A stretch of 36,493 bases of DNA, from the IMG/VR virus record IMGVR_UViG_3300047392_000269, positions 1 to 36,493 of that record; one strand, given 5' to 3'. Under the pieces are notes generated by a model, which saw only the letters and a list, made by a program, of their open reading frames with translations, had not been told where the DNA came from and did not search any database. The stretch is from a virus. Below, piece after piece: positions 16,556 to 24,862 of this stretch. Positions within the stretch are counted from its first letter, which is position 1. Each line of letters begins with the position of its first letter. Both the position numbers and the translations under genes were made by a program.

Positions 16556-18298
16556 TTAGTATTGAATGTAAATATCTCCAGCAGAATTTCCGCTTGAAGG
16601 TGGTGTGGCATTTGTTCCATAAGTAATTTTATTTAAACTTGTAGAAGAATTACCATTTGTATAAGTTCCATTAATATTAGCAGCTGCTAAATTAGCAGCG
16701 TCTGTAATTGCCAAAGTTATTGATGAAGGGATAGTAGACAATAATATCTTACCGTCAATATCTAGGCCAGCATACCCTCCTGCCATATTTCTATCTGCAG
16801 TTAAAGCATACAAATCAAGGGAGCTTGTCAAACCATTAACTGTGCTGTCTGTATAAGCTTTAGCATCAGCTAAAGCATCCGAAAGAGCAATGGTAGTTGC
16901 GTAAGTTGATGTTATATTATTAAATTGAGATTGTATGCCAGAAGTAACTCCTGCTAATCTTTGTATTTCAACATTTGTTACAGAGCCTATTGATGCTGAT
17001 GAGGCCTCTAAAGAACCAAGCTTTAATGTATCGTAAGTGGCTAAAGTAAAATCAATAGTCGATGATGGCTCTGTAGTGACACCTGAAAAAAGTTTCCATT
17101 TGCCATCAGACGCATCTCTAACTATTCCTGAATGCTGATAAGTGCCATTATTAAAATGTCCAACAATACCTAGGTCACTTGAATTGCCAACATTGCCAGA
17201 TCCAATATAAACCAAAGGGTCAGTGACTTCAAGGTTAGTAGAATTAACTGTTGTCGTTGTACCAGTTACAGTTAAATTGCCAGAAATATTTAAATTTTCT
17301 GCATGTGCGTCACCTGTAATTGTAGGGGATGCAGATCTTAAAATAGTGTCTGGAATAAATGATTCTTGCAGTTTGCTGCTAGAGTCTAGACCTGCAATTC
17401 CTCCAGCTGAATTAATACTAGAAGACAAAACATAATTTGTTAAATCATTTTGTATTTCAGCTCTTAAATCATCAACAGAAGATAAAGCAGATTGAAGAAC
17501 TGCAATTCTACCTGGATTAGTTGCTGAAATAGCTCTTGCATTTGTAAAATATAAATTAGAACCTTCTGGTACATCTGAAGTTGATGTAATCGCTGCAGCT
17601 GGATCAAATGAGGCAAGTGCTGAATCTACGTAGCTTATCGCCCCAGCAACCTCTTGGTCAACATACCCTCTTGTTTCTGAAATAAGTGGACCAACAATAT
17701 TTTCAACTCTTGATGTATTAAAATAAAGTCTAGATCCTTCTTCTATATCTGATGTAGTTAAAAGATTAATTGCATTTATTATATAGCCTTCAGAGTCAGC
17801 TACAGAATTTAAATAAGCCTCAGTTGCTTTTGCATCAGCATCTTGTGAAGCTAAAACTAGTGCATCATTTATTTTATTTGTAGTATTTATTTTGGCATCT
17901 TCTAATGCATCAGCTGCAGAACCTACAGTATCAAATAAACCATCTACTGCAGCAACTGCTCTTTGATTTGAAAAGTAAAGATTTGTTCCTTCTGGTACTC
18001 CAGAAGTACTAATTTCGCTAAGCGCAGTTTGTATTGCAGTTGAAACTTCTGCGTCAAGTGATATCTGATCTGGTAATTGACTTACTGGTATTTTTCCATC
18101 TGAATTAAGTGTTGCAACTCCATTTGGCTGACCTGGTTTAAATGCATAGTTAGGCAAACTATTCCATCTTTGTGCACCATTACCTATTTTAAATTTAAGG
18201 GTATCTGTTTCTATACCAATTTCACCATTTAACAAAAGTGGGTTATTGATTGTCCAGTTTGCTGCTATATCTCTTCTTAATTGAATTTTTAGTGCCAT
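16556..18298 (-). CDS. Tail fibre protein with shared beta-module
   Basis: 580 aa. The N-terminus (IQLRRDIAANWTINNPLLLNGEIGIETDTLKFKIGNG) is the same docking domain as in the 821-aa fibre. Coiled-coil-like segments with repeated EGxxLYF follow: GTNLYFSNQRAV, GSRLYFNTSRVE, GSNLYFTNARAI. These are typical of T4-like and cyanophage fibre shafts. The module at about 16930-17300 (TGTTTTVNSTN, DPLVYIGSGN, KWKLFSGVTTEP) is shared with the 821-aa protein. RBS GGAGG. The stop codon region abuts the 892-aa gene. Confidence 0.8.
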   Translation of the reverse strand: MALKIQLRRDIAANWTINNPLLLNGEIGIETDTLKFKIGNGAQRWNSLPNYAFKPGQPNGVATLNSDGKIPVSQLPDQISLDAEVSTAIQTALSEISTSGVPEGTNLYFSNQRAVAAVDGLFDTVGSAADALEDAKINTTNKINDALVLASQDADAKATEAYLNSVADSEGYIINAINLLTTSDIEEGSRLYFNTSRVENIVGPLISETRGYVDQEVAGAISYVDSALASFDPAAAITSTSDVPEGSNLYFTNARAISATNPGRIAVLQSALSSVDDLRAEIQNDLTNYVLSSSINSAGGIAGLDSSSKLQESFIPDTILRSASPTITGDAHAENLNISGNLTVTGTTTTVNSTNLEVTDPLVYIGSGNVGNSSDLGIVGHFNNGTYQHSGIVRDASDGKWKLFSGVTTEPSSTIDFTLATYDTLKLGSLEASSASIGSVTNVEIQRLAGVTSGIQSQFNNITSTYATTIALSDALADAKAYTDSTVNGLTSSLDLYALTADRNMAGGYAGLDIDGKILLSTIPSSITLAITDAANLAAANINGTYTNGNSSTSLNKITYGTNATPPSSGNSAGDIYIQY

Positions 18299-18753
18299 TA
18301 TGAATTTCCTCCGTCAAGTGACGGGGCATCAAAATCTTCTGATCCTCCACCACCTGTTGCTGTATCTGGTAATGTTTCTGATCCATCAAATAATCCTGCA
18401 TCGTATAGTGTTTCATTTACAAAAGAAGGGTTATTTAGATTGTCAGTAGGGCTTCCACCATCATAACCAATAATCTCTGGCAATATTTTACCTGGAGTAT
18501 TTGGGTTAGACAAAGACTTAAAATCAATCTGATTTTGTATATCAATTGTATGTACATCACCATCAAATGTATGAGTATGCATATAAAATGGTGTTGGATC
18601 TGTGCTTGGTGGGGTAAGCTCTATCCATGTAGTTCCGTTATGAACACGCAAATTTTTTGTTGTTGTATTGATATATACTTCACCAACTTGACCAAATTCT
18701 GGGTCTGTTGATAAAGCTAATAATCTTAAAGGAACTAACATTTGTCTAGACAT
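18298..18753 (-). CDS. Tail-associated protein, function unknown
   Basis: 151 aa. The N-terminus (LLALSTDPEFGQVGEVYINTTTKNLRVHNGTTWIELTPP) is the common fibre motif in which the sample text DxYxNTxTKxLxxHNGxxW recurs. The middle has MHTHTFDGDVHTIDIQNQI, rich in His, and the end is acidic and Gly-rich. It overlaps the next gene by 1 nt, so it belongs to the fibre operon. No enzymatic motif is seen. Confidence 0.65.
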   Translation of the reverse strand: MSRQMLVPLRLLALSTDPEFGQVGEVYINTTTKNLRVHNGTTWIELTPPSTDPTPFYMHTHTFDGDVHTIDIQNQIDFKSLSNPNTPGKILPEIIGYDGGSPTDNLNNPSFVNETLYDAGLFDGSETLPDTATGGGGSEDFDAPSLDGGNS

Positions 18754-18754
18754 T

Positions 18755-19726
18755 TTAGCCTACTATTACTACTCTGTATTCTCCAGCAGATGGCGCTGAA
18801 GCAAAATTAACTACTACTGAGTTAGGATTTAACCTTTGAACATCAGCTTCTACCTGTGCATAAGGGGTAGCTGCTTCAAAAATTTGAACAGTAACATCTG
18901 TAGTTCCTAAATTATGATTTATAGAATAAGATGTTGAAGATGAGCCTAATGTCTCTGCATACTTTCTAGCAATTGAATGGTAATTAACTCCATTATTAGT
19001 TAATGTCCATTTATCAGTTCCTTCGTTCCAAAGGATCTCTACATCGGCTTCATTACCACGTTCTACTAGTATTCCAGCATCAGTTGTTGGGGTTCCAGTA
19101 AAATTGCTGTTAAGCTTAACTTTATTATCTTCAATATTTATCTGTGTTGTGTTTACAGAATTAACAGTTCCTATAACATTTAAGTTGCCTCCAACTTGAA
19201 GGTTTCCAGTAATCTCAACATCATCTGGGAGGCCAATTGTTACTGCTGCGTTATGTCCACTATTTGGAGAAACTGTAATTTCATTTGCAGTCCCAACAAT
19301 TGTTGCAACATAATCACCTGTTGTTTGTGTACTAAGAGGGATAATTAAATCTACTTCACCAGCATCAGTCAATCTACCTTGCTGATCTACTGTAAATGTA
19401 GGTACCTTAGTTGTTGAACCATAATCTCCAGCATTAACTGCTGTATTATCTAAATCTATTGTTGTTATGCCAGTTGTATCGTCATAGGATTTTGTTAATC
19501 CGACTCCACCTTCTACATATGAGCCAACGGCATCTTGAATAACTTCTAGTGAACCAGATGTAGATATCCACTCTGTTCCATTCCAGAAGTACATAATATT
19601 ATCTTGAGAATTGTAGTAAATCTGACCAGATACTGGATTTGATGGTGCTGAACCTAAGTTTTGAATTCTAGCATTAAGAAGCTCATTCTTATTGAGATCA
19701 ATGCTTACTAAATATTTTTTTGCCAT
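18755..19726 (-). CDS. Tail fibre protein with divergent copy of the shared beta-module
   Basis: 323 aa. The N-terminus has the NxNELLNARIQNLGSAPSNP opening and VSGQIYYNSQDNIMYFWNGTEW, typical of structural fibre proteins. Residues around 180-250 (NLNVIGTVNSVNTTQINIED, DAGILVERGNEADVEILWNE) are a diverged copy of the module in the two larger fibres. The C-terminus (YSINHNLGTTDVTVQIFEA, FASAPSAGEYRVVIVG) is a beta domain also found in the adjacent 148-aa gene. RBS AAGGGAG. Confidence 0.8.
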   Translation of the reverse strand: MAKKYLVSIDLNKNELLNARIQNLGSAPSNPVSGQIYYNSQDNIMYFWNGTEWISTSGSLEVIQDAVGSYVEGGVGLTKSYDDTTGITTIDLDNTAVNAGDYGSTTKVPTFTVDQQGRLTDAGEVDLIIPLSTQTTGDYVATIVGTANEITVSPNSGHNAAVTIGLPDDVEITGNLQVGGNLNVIGTVNSVNTTQINIEDNKVKLNSNFTGTPTTDAGILVERGNEADVEILWNEGTDKWTLTNNGVNYHSIARKYAETLGSSSTSYSINHNLGTTDVTVQIFEAATPYAQVEADVQRLNPNSVVVNFASAPSAGEYRVVIVG

Positions 19727-19740
19727 TTGCTATCTCCCTT

Positions 19741-20187
19741 TTAAGACAGGTATGCTGTCCCTGAAAATGGTTGTGCCATTGTCAATGTTAGTCTATTGTT
19801 ACTATTATAGTCTATACCTGTTTCAAGTATATCCCCTGCGCTTGATTTTATTGTTACGTTTGGATTGAAGCCTAGATTGTGGTTTATAACAACAGAATAG
19901 ACACCGTCCAGTGGACCAGATATCTGACTCATTTCCCAAGAGTATGAAAAATTTTCTGGTGCTGAAGCCAAGAGTATCACTCCAGCTCCTACCCATGTTG
20001 AATCATCTAGCTTTGGGCCATAAAAATCTGATGTTGATGAGTTAAAATAAAAATCACCAGCTAAACCTAAATTATTAGCTGGTGCGACTGTACCACTAAG
20101 GATAGTTCTTCCTCTAGGTCCTTGTGGCCCTGGAGTTGATATTACTACCTTGTTTTTGTTTTCTACTACTTTTACTGATTCGGCCAT
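19741..20187 (-). CDS. Tail/baseplate protein with short collagen-like motif
   Basis: 148 aa. A short GPQGPRG stretch (residues 20-26) is followed by DFYFNSSTSDFYGPKL and a C-terminal beta domain (VVINHNLGFNPNVTIKSSAGD, TMAQPFSGTAYLS) of the tail-fibre type. The start codon overlaps the stop of the upstream gene by 1 nt. It is probably a small fibre or baseplate subunit. Confidence 0.7.
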   Translation of the reverse strand: MAESVKVVENKNKVVISTPGPQGPRGRTILSGTVAPANNLGLAGDFYFNSSTSDFYGPKLDDSTWVGAGVILLASAPENFSYSWEMSQISGPLDGVYSVVINHNLGFNPNVTIKSSAGDILETGIDYNSNNRLTLTMAQPFSGTAYLS

Positions 20188-20537
20188 TATATAGTTACCG
20201 ATCTGCTAAGAGTCATAAAACCCTCAAGGAGTTTTATTTTATTCCCATTAGAATCGATAACCATGATGTCGTAAGATGACTTAGGATAAAAAAGTTTGTT
20301 TGTTTGGGTTGGGGTCATTTTAATATTTAAAATGCCTTCTGGTCCATCAATTGTTATGCCACCAGATGGAGATGTTAAAGTGACTGCTAATTTACTGCCA
20401 CCTTTAGTATCACGTACCTGCATCTTTGCAGATGCACCAGTAAGATCAATAGGGGTTACTTCATCTTCTTCGGTATAAGTTACCTGAAAGCTGAAAGTAG
20501 CATTTTGATCTACTTCAAAATTCTTTTGTCCTGCCAT
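20187..20537 (-). CDS. Baseplate-type beta-sandwich protein
   Basis: 116 aa. The pattern NATFSFQVTYTEED, PIDLTGASAKMQVRDTKGG, GITIDGPEGILNIKMTPTQT and SYDIMVID, then a terminal SVTI, resembles the immunoglobulin-like N-terminal domain of phage baseplate upper proteins. It follows an 18-bp hairpin and is the first gene of the fibre block. RBS AGGAG, 12 nt from the start. Confidence 0.7.
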   Translation of the reverse strand: MAGQKNFEVDQNATFSFQVTYTEEDEVTPIDLTGASAKMQVRDTKGGSKLAVTLTSPSGGITIDGPEGILNIKMTPTQTNKLFYPKSSYDIMVIDSNGNKIKLLEGFMTLSRSVTI

Positions 20538-20555
20538 TTGCCATAGTCTCCTAAA

Positions 20556-20597
20556 TAGGAATACTCCTGTACTAATTTTAGCACAAGAGTATTCCTA
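20556..20597 (-). terminator. Long perfect hairpin between holin-like gene and fibre operon
   Basis: TAGGAATACTC (20556-20566) pairs with GAGTATTCCTA (20587-20597). The inside arms also pair with two G-U wobbles, giving about 18 bp around the 6-nt loop AAAATT. There is no long U-run (TTTAGG follows). It may therefore be a terminator, an RNase-processing site or a 5' stabiliser for the fibre mRNA. Confidence 0.65.
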
Positions 20598-20609
20598 ATT
20601 GACTAGTAA

Positions 20610-20852
20610 TTACTTGCTTTTAAATCCAAAGCTGTGATCGCTTGGGCTAAGAGCCTTAAGGACAACTGGTGCAATTGCTGCAAAGCCAGCCGCTACCAAA
20701 TCCTTTGGATTTGTATTTCCAGTCATATAAAGAGCTGTAGCAGCTGCTAAAAATGCTCGCCCGTAAGTACCTAGTGCTGAAAGAATTTGTTCTTGCATTG
20801 TTACTTTCCCATCTTTATTTAAATCAGCTTTATCAAATTTTTTGATAGCCAT
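20610..20852 (-). CDS. Holin-like membrane protein with an EF-hand motif
   Basis: 80 aa. Residues 10-21 (DLNKDGKVTMQE) form a complete EF-hand calcium loop with D10, N12, D14, G15 and E21. Two hydrophobic helices follow (ALGTYGRAFLAAATALYM and DLVAAGFAAIAPVVLKAL), then a short tail starting SPSD. The pair of helices with the LxAAGxAAIxPVxLKxLxPxD pattern resembles small holins of actinobacteriophages. It is therefore a candidate holin, perhaps responsive to calcium (inference). RBS GGAG. Confidence 0.6.
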   Translation of the reverse strand: MAIKKFDKADLNKDGKVTMQEQILSALGTYGRAFLAAATALYMTGNTNPKDLVAAGFAAIAPVVLKALSPSDHSFGFKSK

Positions 20853-20919
20853 ATTATCATCTCCATTTGGACCCTGTTGTCCATGAATTTTGGTTTAACC
20901 CAATACTATAATTTTACCA

Positions 20920-22854
20920 TTATGCAGATATATCTACAAGCTCGCAGTTGCCATCTGAGCTACATGCAAGGGTGGCGGTTGGAGAAGTTCCATCTTCTGT
21001 TTCATAGAATGATAAATCTTCCCATCGAATATTTTTTGGCATCTTAGAAAGAAGCTCATCATATTCTTCTTTTGAAACTTCCTGATAAGGAGCTTGCTTA
21101 TATGTGTGATCTGAATGAGGTAGGAATGAAATTCCAGAAACTTCATCAAAATTCTTGTAAACCCAAGCTCCAACTTCCATCCATTCATCTTCTTTTACGG
21201 AAACAGTAATTGATGGCTTGTGCTCACACCATGCACGTTGGTAAACAAGCCAAATATTCAAATGATCAATAGCGGTTAGGTCATTCCTAACAATTGCACC
21301 TTCTGGTGCTTTTACTGGAAATGAAAAAACATATGTTTCATTTGGCTTCATTACATCATCTTCTACTGGAATTCCAACTTCCTTTAAGAAAACTGAAATA
21401 GGATCATTTTTTGATCCACGTACAGTGCGAATGTAATATGGTGAATGCCATGGATGCATTCCTGAAGATACCCCGACCAATTGGGATACTGTTCCAGAAG
21501 GCTTTACACAAGTAATAGCTGCAGACTCAGGAATCCCAATTTTCCCTGCCTCTTCTTTATTAACTTCTCTTGCCCTATCACGCATAGACATTAGAAATGC
21601 TTCTAGTGCAACAATGTCCTGTTTACCAGACATAAATTTATGACCAAACTGCCCAGTCAAAGAAACTCCAAGAAGTCTTTCTTCTTCTGTGTTATCTTTC
21701 CAAATTTTACGAAGATACTTAAAGTCTGTAAGTGTTGATTGCCAAGTTCCAAGGATAGTTGCTAGCTCTACTTTTCTTTGGATATCTTTCTTTGTATCCT
21801 CTTCACGCAAAACAACTTCTGAAAGGTTGCAGAACTGATAGGGACGAAGAATAATTTCAGAGCATGGGTTCGTTCCATAATGAATCTCTGGGTCTCTGCG
21901 ACCAAATTTTGCTGCTTGTGCTTGTGCTGCAGCTACATTGTAAATACCACGTTCTCCAGACTTAGAATCATAAAGCGATTTCCATTCTGCAATAAACTGT
22001 TCCATTTCTGGTTTGCGAGAATAAGCAACTGAGTTATTAGACAAAGCACGTTGTGTATTGCCTTCCCACCAATTACCAGCTTTCGCCTGAGCCATTTCAA
22101 TATCATTAATATTGGAAAGTGAAATCATTGCAGAACGTCTAACTCCACCAACAACAACTACTTCACCAATCTTACACATAATATCATGACATTCAATTGG
22201 CTTTAAATTTCTTCCTGCTGCACCTTTAAATTTAGCAATAGTGAAATCAAAAAGATTTACAAGTGGCTGAGGACCAGAAGATCTTCCTCCCATTGTCTTA
22301 AGTCTTGCTCCAGCTGGTCTAACTTTTGTAACATCAATTGCTGGAATGTGTCCAGTCCAAAGTAATGCAAGTAGTTCACGATAAGCTTTTGCCCATCCTT
22401 GTTTAGAATCTTCTACAACAATAACTGTGTCTGATTTTTCAAGTTTTTCTGGGACGGCGGGAAGCTTATTAATATACTTGTATTCAACTGAAAATCCCAC
22501 ACCTGTTCCGCACATCAAAACATACATTGTCTCATCAAAAGAACGTGGGGAATCTACTGGCAAAAAAGCACAGTTATAGCCTGCTACATTATCTCTTTCA
22601 AGTGCAGCGCCAGATGTCATTACAGATCTCATTGATGGCATTACATTTCGTTGAAAGACAAACTCTTTTAATTCCGCAACTAGCTTTTCATTTGGAATGT
22701 AATTATGATTTTTTTCTAGGTGATCAGTCATGAAAGAAAAATATCTATCTACTGTCTCTCCCCATGTTTCTCTGCGTCCTTCTGCTTCTACCCATTTAGC
22801 GTATCTTGATAGTGCAATAAAGTTTTCATAAGGATTTTCAATAGTATTTTTCAT
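20920..22854 (-). CDS. nrdJ: Adenosylcobalamin-dependent ribonucleotide reductase (class II, RTPR type)
   Basis: 644 aa. It reduces ribonucleotides to deoxyribonucleotides for phage DNA synthesis using coenzyme B12 and needs no separate small subunit. The active-site residues are in place. C95 (AGYNCAFLP) and C342 (YQFCNL) are the redox pair. C331 (NPCSEI) is the thiyl radical site, with E333 two residues on and an 11-residue C-to-C spacing as in the Lactobacillus enzyme. C631 and C637 in the tail (ACSSDGNCEL) are the reductant pair. The stretch between C95 and C331 is about 50 residues shorter than in the bacterial enzyme. RBS AAGG. Confidence 0.95.
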   Translation of the reverse strand: MKNTIENPYENFIALSRYAKWVEAEGRRETWGETVDRYFSFMTDHLEKNHNYIPNEKLVAELKEFVFQRNVMPSMRSVMTSGAALERDNVAGYNCAFLPVDSPRSFDETMYVLMCGTGVGFSVEYKYINKLPAVPEKLEKSDTVIVVEDSKQGWAKAYRELLALLWTGHIPAIDVTKVRPAGARLKTMGGRSSGPQPLVNLFDFTIAKFKGAAGRNLKPIECHDIMCKIGEVVVVGGVRRSAMISLSNINDIEMAQAKAGNWWEGNTQRALSNNSVAYSRKPEMEQFIAEWKSLYDSKSGERGIYNVAAAQAQAAKFGRRDPEIHYGTNPCSEIILRPYQFCNLSEVVLREEDTKKDIQRKVELATILGTWQSTLTDFKYLRKIWKDNTEEERLLGVSLTGQFGHKFMSGKQDIVALEAFLMSMRDRAREVNKEEAGKIGIPESAAITCVKPSGTVSQLVGVSSGMHPWHSPYYIRTVRGSKNDPISVFLKEVGIPVEDDVMKPNETYVFSFPVKAPEGAIVRNDLTAIDHLNIWLVYQRAWCEHKPSITVSVKEDEWMEVGAWVYKNFDEVSGISFLPHSDHTYKQAPYQEVSKEEYDELLSKMPKNIRWEDLSFYETEDGTSPTATLACSSDGNCELVDISA

Positions 22855-23157
22855 TTGTCGCCTTTTCTTCCGCCTAACGGATTGATTGTTTTTTATATGA
22901 AGTCTAAGTGTATCAAACTTTTTTATAAAAGAAAAGGTAAATAATTTTTATTCTTGTTTTTTAGTTAACTATAATATATAATACTTTTTACTACATATAT
23001 ATTATATATATCATATAAGTTGATTTGCTGACCCCCCGACCCCCCTAGAAAAGTATAACATTAATATTTTCGATGTCAATAGTGCAAAAATGATTTGACA
23101 TGAGTTTAAATCAAATGGTATGATTGTAGTTCGCTATCTCTAAAGGAGGAAATGCCA
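22855..23157. other. AT-rich divergent intergenic region
   Basis: About 300 bp between nrdJ (minus) and the lysozyme gene (plus). It has long A/T tracts, ATATATAT segments at 22976-23015 and a CCCCCCGACCCCCC block at 23033-23047. A promoter for the plus-strand gene lies at 23095-23124. A possible nrdJ promoter near 22910-22940 is weak. I saw no cobalamin riboswitch fold or gene. Confidence 0.6.
23095..23124 (+). promoter_or_regulatory. Promoter of the lysozyme gene (TTGACA-N18-TATGAT)
   Basis: TTGACA at 23095-23100 is a perfect -35, and TATGAT at 23119-23124 is a near-consensus -10 with an 18-nt spacer. It is followed by a leader with RBS AAAGGAGG (23142-23149). Confidence 0.75.
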
Positions 23158-23706
23158 ATGGAGAATATAAAGAAAAGCTTAAGCGATGTTGTTCATCAAT
23201 ATGCTGCGATTGCAATTACAGTAATGTTTTTGTTTTCAAATACAGTAGGAGTAACAGAAGCGCAAGCTCTAATAGTAAAACCAAAGACAGAAGTACAACT
23301 TAAGAAAGAAACCTTAGTGAAGTACAGCAATACTGTTTACAAGCCTTCTGAGGCTTTGTCTGGAGAAGAATTAAAAGATCTTCTATGGGCAGCAGGCTTC
23401 GAAGGAAAAGCACTTAAAACTGCTTGGGCCATTGCTATGAGGGAGTCACACGGACGACCAATGGCGTACAATGGCAACAGGAAAACTGGAGACAGTTCCT
23501 ATGGAATTTTTCAGATCAACATGTTGGGTAATCTCGGCGATGTTCGTAAAGAAAAATTTAATTTAAAGTCAAACGTACTATTATTTGACCCAACTATAAA
23601 TGCAGAGATAGCGTATTATATGACTAATGGCGGCACTGATTGGTCAGCTTGGAAGGGGTTAACCCCAAGAGCAAAGGAATTTTATTTGAAATTCCCAAAT
23701 AAGTAG
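23158..23706 (+). CDS. Secreted lysozyme/lytic transglycosylase-like protein
   Basis: 182 aa from the ATG at 23158. The earlier ATG at 23152 is only 2 nt from the RBS AAAGGAGG, so 23158 (8-nt spacing) is favoured. A hydrophobic segment at about 15-36 (AAIAITVMFLFSNTVGVTEA) with an A-x-A end is a signal sequence or anchor. The domain from about residue 70 has AIAMRESHGR with a candidate catalytic E96, GDSSYGIFQINM at 111-122 and a helix AEIAYYMTNGG, the lysozyme-like fold. It probably cleaves host peptidoglycan at release or entry. Confidence 0.85.
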   Translation: MENIKKSLSDVVHQYAAIAITVMFLFSNTVGVTEAQALIVKPKTEVQLKKETLVKYSNTVYKPSEALSGEELKDLLWAAGFEGKALKTAWAIAMRESHGRPMAYNGNRKTGDSSYGIFQINMLGNLGDVRKEKFNLKSNVLLFDPTINAEIAYYMTNGGTDWSAWKGLTPRAKEFYLKFPNK

Positions 23707-23718
23707 AAAGGAAGTGTA

Positions 23719-23934
23719 ATGAAGATACAGTACGTGTCTACATACATTAAACTTTCTGAAGAGGGCCTTGTTCCTAAGCTTTTATGCCCACAGGATCAAG
23801 GTCCTCTTTTATGTAATGGCGACGGAGAATCATTAATTTATTTATACTGCCTAGAGTGTGATTATAAAAACACTATGGGCCTTCAAAGATATGAAAGTAT
23901 AGTAAAATTAGTAAATGAGCAAAAAAGAATTTGA
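23719..23934 (+). CDS. Small zinc-ribbon-like protein
   Basis: 71 aa. Cysteines occur as LLCPQDQGPLLC and YCLECDYKN, a possible zinc ribbon. RBS AAAGGAAG. It is followed by a small gene that overlaps its end by 20 nt. The function is not recognised. Confidence 0.65.
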   Translation: MKIQYVSTYIKLSEEGLVPKLLCPQDQGPLLCNGDGESLIYLYCLECDYKNTMGLQRYESIVKLVNEQKRI

Positions 23935-24025
23935 ATTTGAGTCGGACATAATATCCCCTACGGATGCTATGGGTAGAGAAATTTGGTGGGAAGATGCAGG
24001 AAGACCAGAAGGCAGAGACAAGTAA
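23915..24025 (+). CDS. Tiny acidic protein
   Basis: 36 aa: a Lys/Glu-rich start, then DIISPTDAMGREIWWED and a charged end. It overlaps the upstream gene by 20 nt and the downstream one by about 30 nt, as in a tightly packed operon. No RBS stands out. Function unknown. Confidence 0.5.
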   Translation: MSKKEFEFESDIISPTDAMGREIWWEDAGRPEGRDK

Positions 24026-24218
24026 TTTAGAAGATAACCTTTCAATGGTTAGCTACATAATGTTGCATAGAATTTATGATTTGCTTACATTGATAGCAGA
24101 TAAAGTTGCTGGATCAGAAAATACTCAAAAAATGATTTCATATCACGAAGCAGGATATTTACTAGGACCAGTTCCTGCATTTTCTCCAGCAGAAAATGAA
24201 GATGATATCCAGAACTAA
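23994..24218 (+). CDS. Small helical protein
   Basis: 74 aa from the ATG at 23994 (GGTGGGAAG upstream). A start 30 nt earlier is possible. It contains LSMVSYIMLHRIYDLLTLIADKVAG, an amphipathic helix of a type often seen in small actinophage proteins, and an acidic C-terminus. The gene ends 22 nt into the methyltransferase gene. Function unknown. Confidence 0.6.
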   Translation: MQEDQKAETSNLEDNLSMVSYIMLHRIYDLLTLIADKVAGSENTQKMISYHEAGYLLGPVPAFSPAENEDDIQN

Positions 24219-24831
24219 TGTTTGGGCAAATGACGAAGCCTTTAAAAAAACTTTTAAAGATTTTATGTCAATAGATGGCTTTGACAATTCAATAGAAGAT
24301 CCAATAAATGAAAGGCTGTACTTGCTACAACAATTTGCAAAAAGACAAACATCTTTAGATTCAAATTTTGTTGAAATTGGAGTATATGCAGGAATGTCAA
24401 TGTTTTTTATGGCAGACTATTGCACACAATCTTTTATTGGCATTGATTCTTTTGAAGGCGTGTCAGAGCCAACTCCAGGGGTAGACACCGATTACTTTAA
24501 AAAAGGTTTGCTTGCTTGTGATAAATCAACTGCAGACAGGTACTTGTCTAGATTCAACAATATAGATTTAATAAAAGGATGGGTCCCAGATATCCTTGAG
24601 ACTTTACCAGATATTAAATATTCTTTAGTGCATATAGATGTAGATCTTTATCAGCCTACCAAGGAATGTATAGAATATTTTTGGGATAAGCTTTTGCCAA
24701 ACGGAGTTTTAGTATGTGATGATTTTGGATCAAGTAAAACAGTTGGGGCTAAAAAAGCAATGGTAGATTTTTTTGGTAGAGACAATATAATTGAATTTAG
24801 TACGCAACAAGCTTTTGTAATAAAGTATTGA
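24196..24831 (+). CDS. TylF-like SAM-dependent methyltransferase 1
   Basis: 211 aa. The Rossmann motif I is FVEIGVYAGMS (58-68). IGIDSFEGVSEP follows, then HIDVDLYQPT (146-155) and GVLVCDDFG (170-178), which bind the metal and SAM in the macrocin O-methyltransferase (TylF) family. Members methylate hydroxyl groups of sugars and of glycan chain ends. It partly resembles the second methyltransferase at 26437. Its start overlaps the preceding gene. It may cap a surface glycan or modify a phage component. Confidence 0.85.
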   Translation: MKMISRTNVWANDEAFKKTFKDFMSIDGFDNSIEDPINERLYLLQQFAKRQTSLDSNFVEIGVYAGMSMFFMADYCTQSFIGIDSFEGVSEPTPGVDTDYFKKGLLACDKSTADRYLSRFNNIDLIKGWVPDILETLPDIKYSLVHIDVDLYQPTKECIEYFWDKLLPNGVLVCDDFGSSKTVGAKKAMVDFFGRDNIIEFSTQQAFVIKY

Positions 24832-24856
24832 CTTGAGTAGTCATATATATTATAAT
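24828..24856 (+). promoter_or_regulatory. Strong promoter TTGACT-N17-TATAAT overlapping a stop codon
   Basis: TTGACT at 24828-24833 overlaps the TGA of the methyltransferase. The spacer is exactly 17 nt and TATAAT is at 24851-24856. The next gene starts at 24962, beyond a terminator, so the only product is the short RNA listed below. Confidence 0.8.
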
Positions 24857-24862
24857 TAATAG

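Noticed and set aside
7590-20537. Diversity-generating retroelement near the tail fibres
   Set aside because: No reverse transcriptase gene or template/variable repeat pair is present in the window.
22855-23157. Cobalamin riboswitch in front of nrdJ
   Set aside because: No conserved B12-box or matching multi-helix fold was seen by eye; the region is mostly low-complexity AT.
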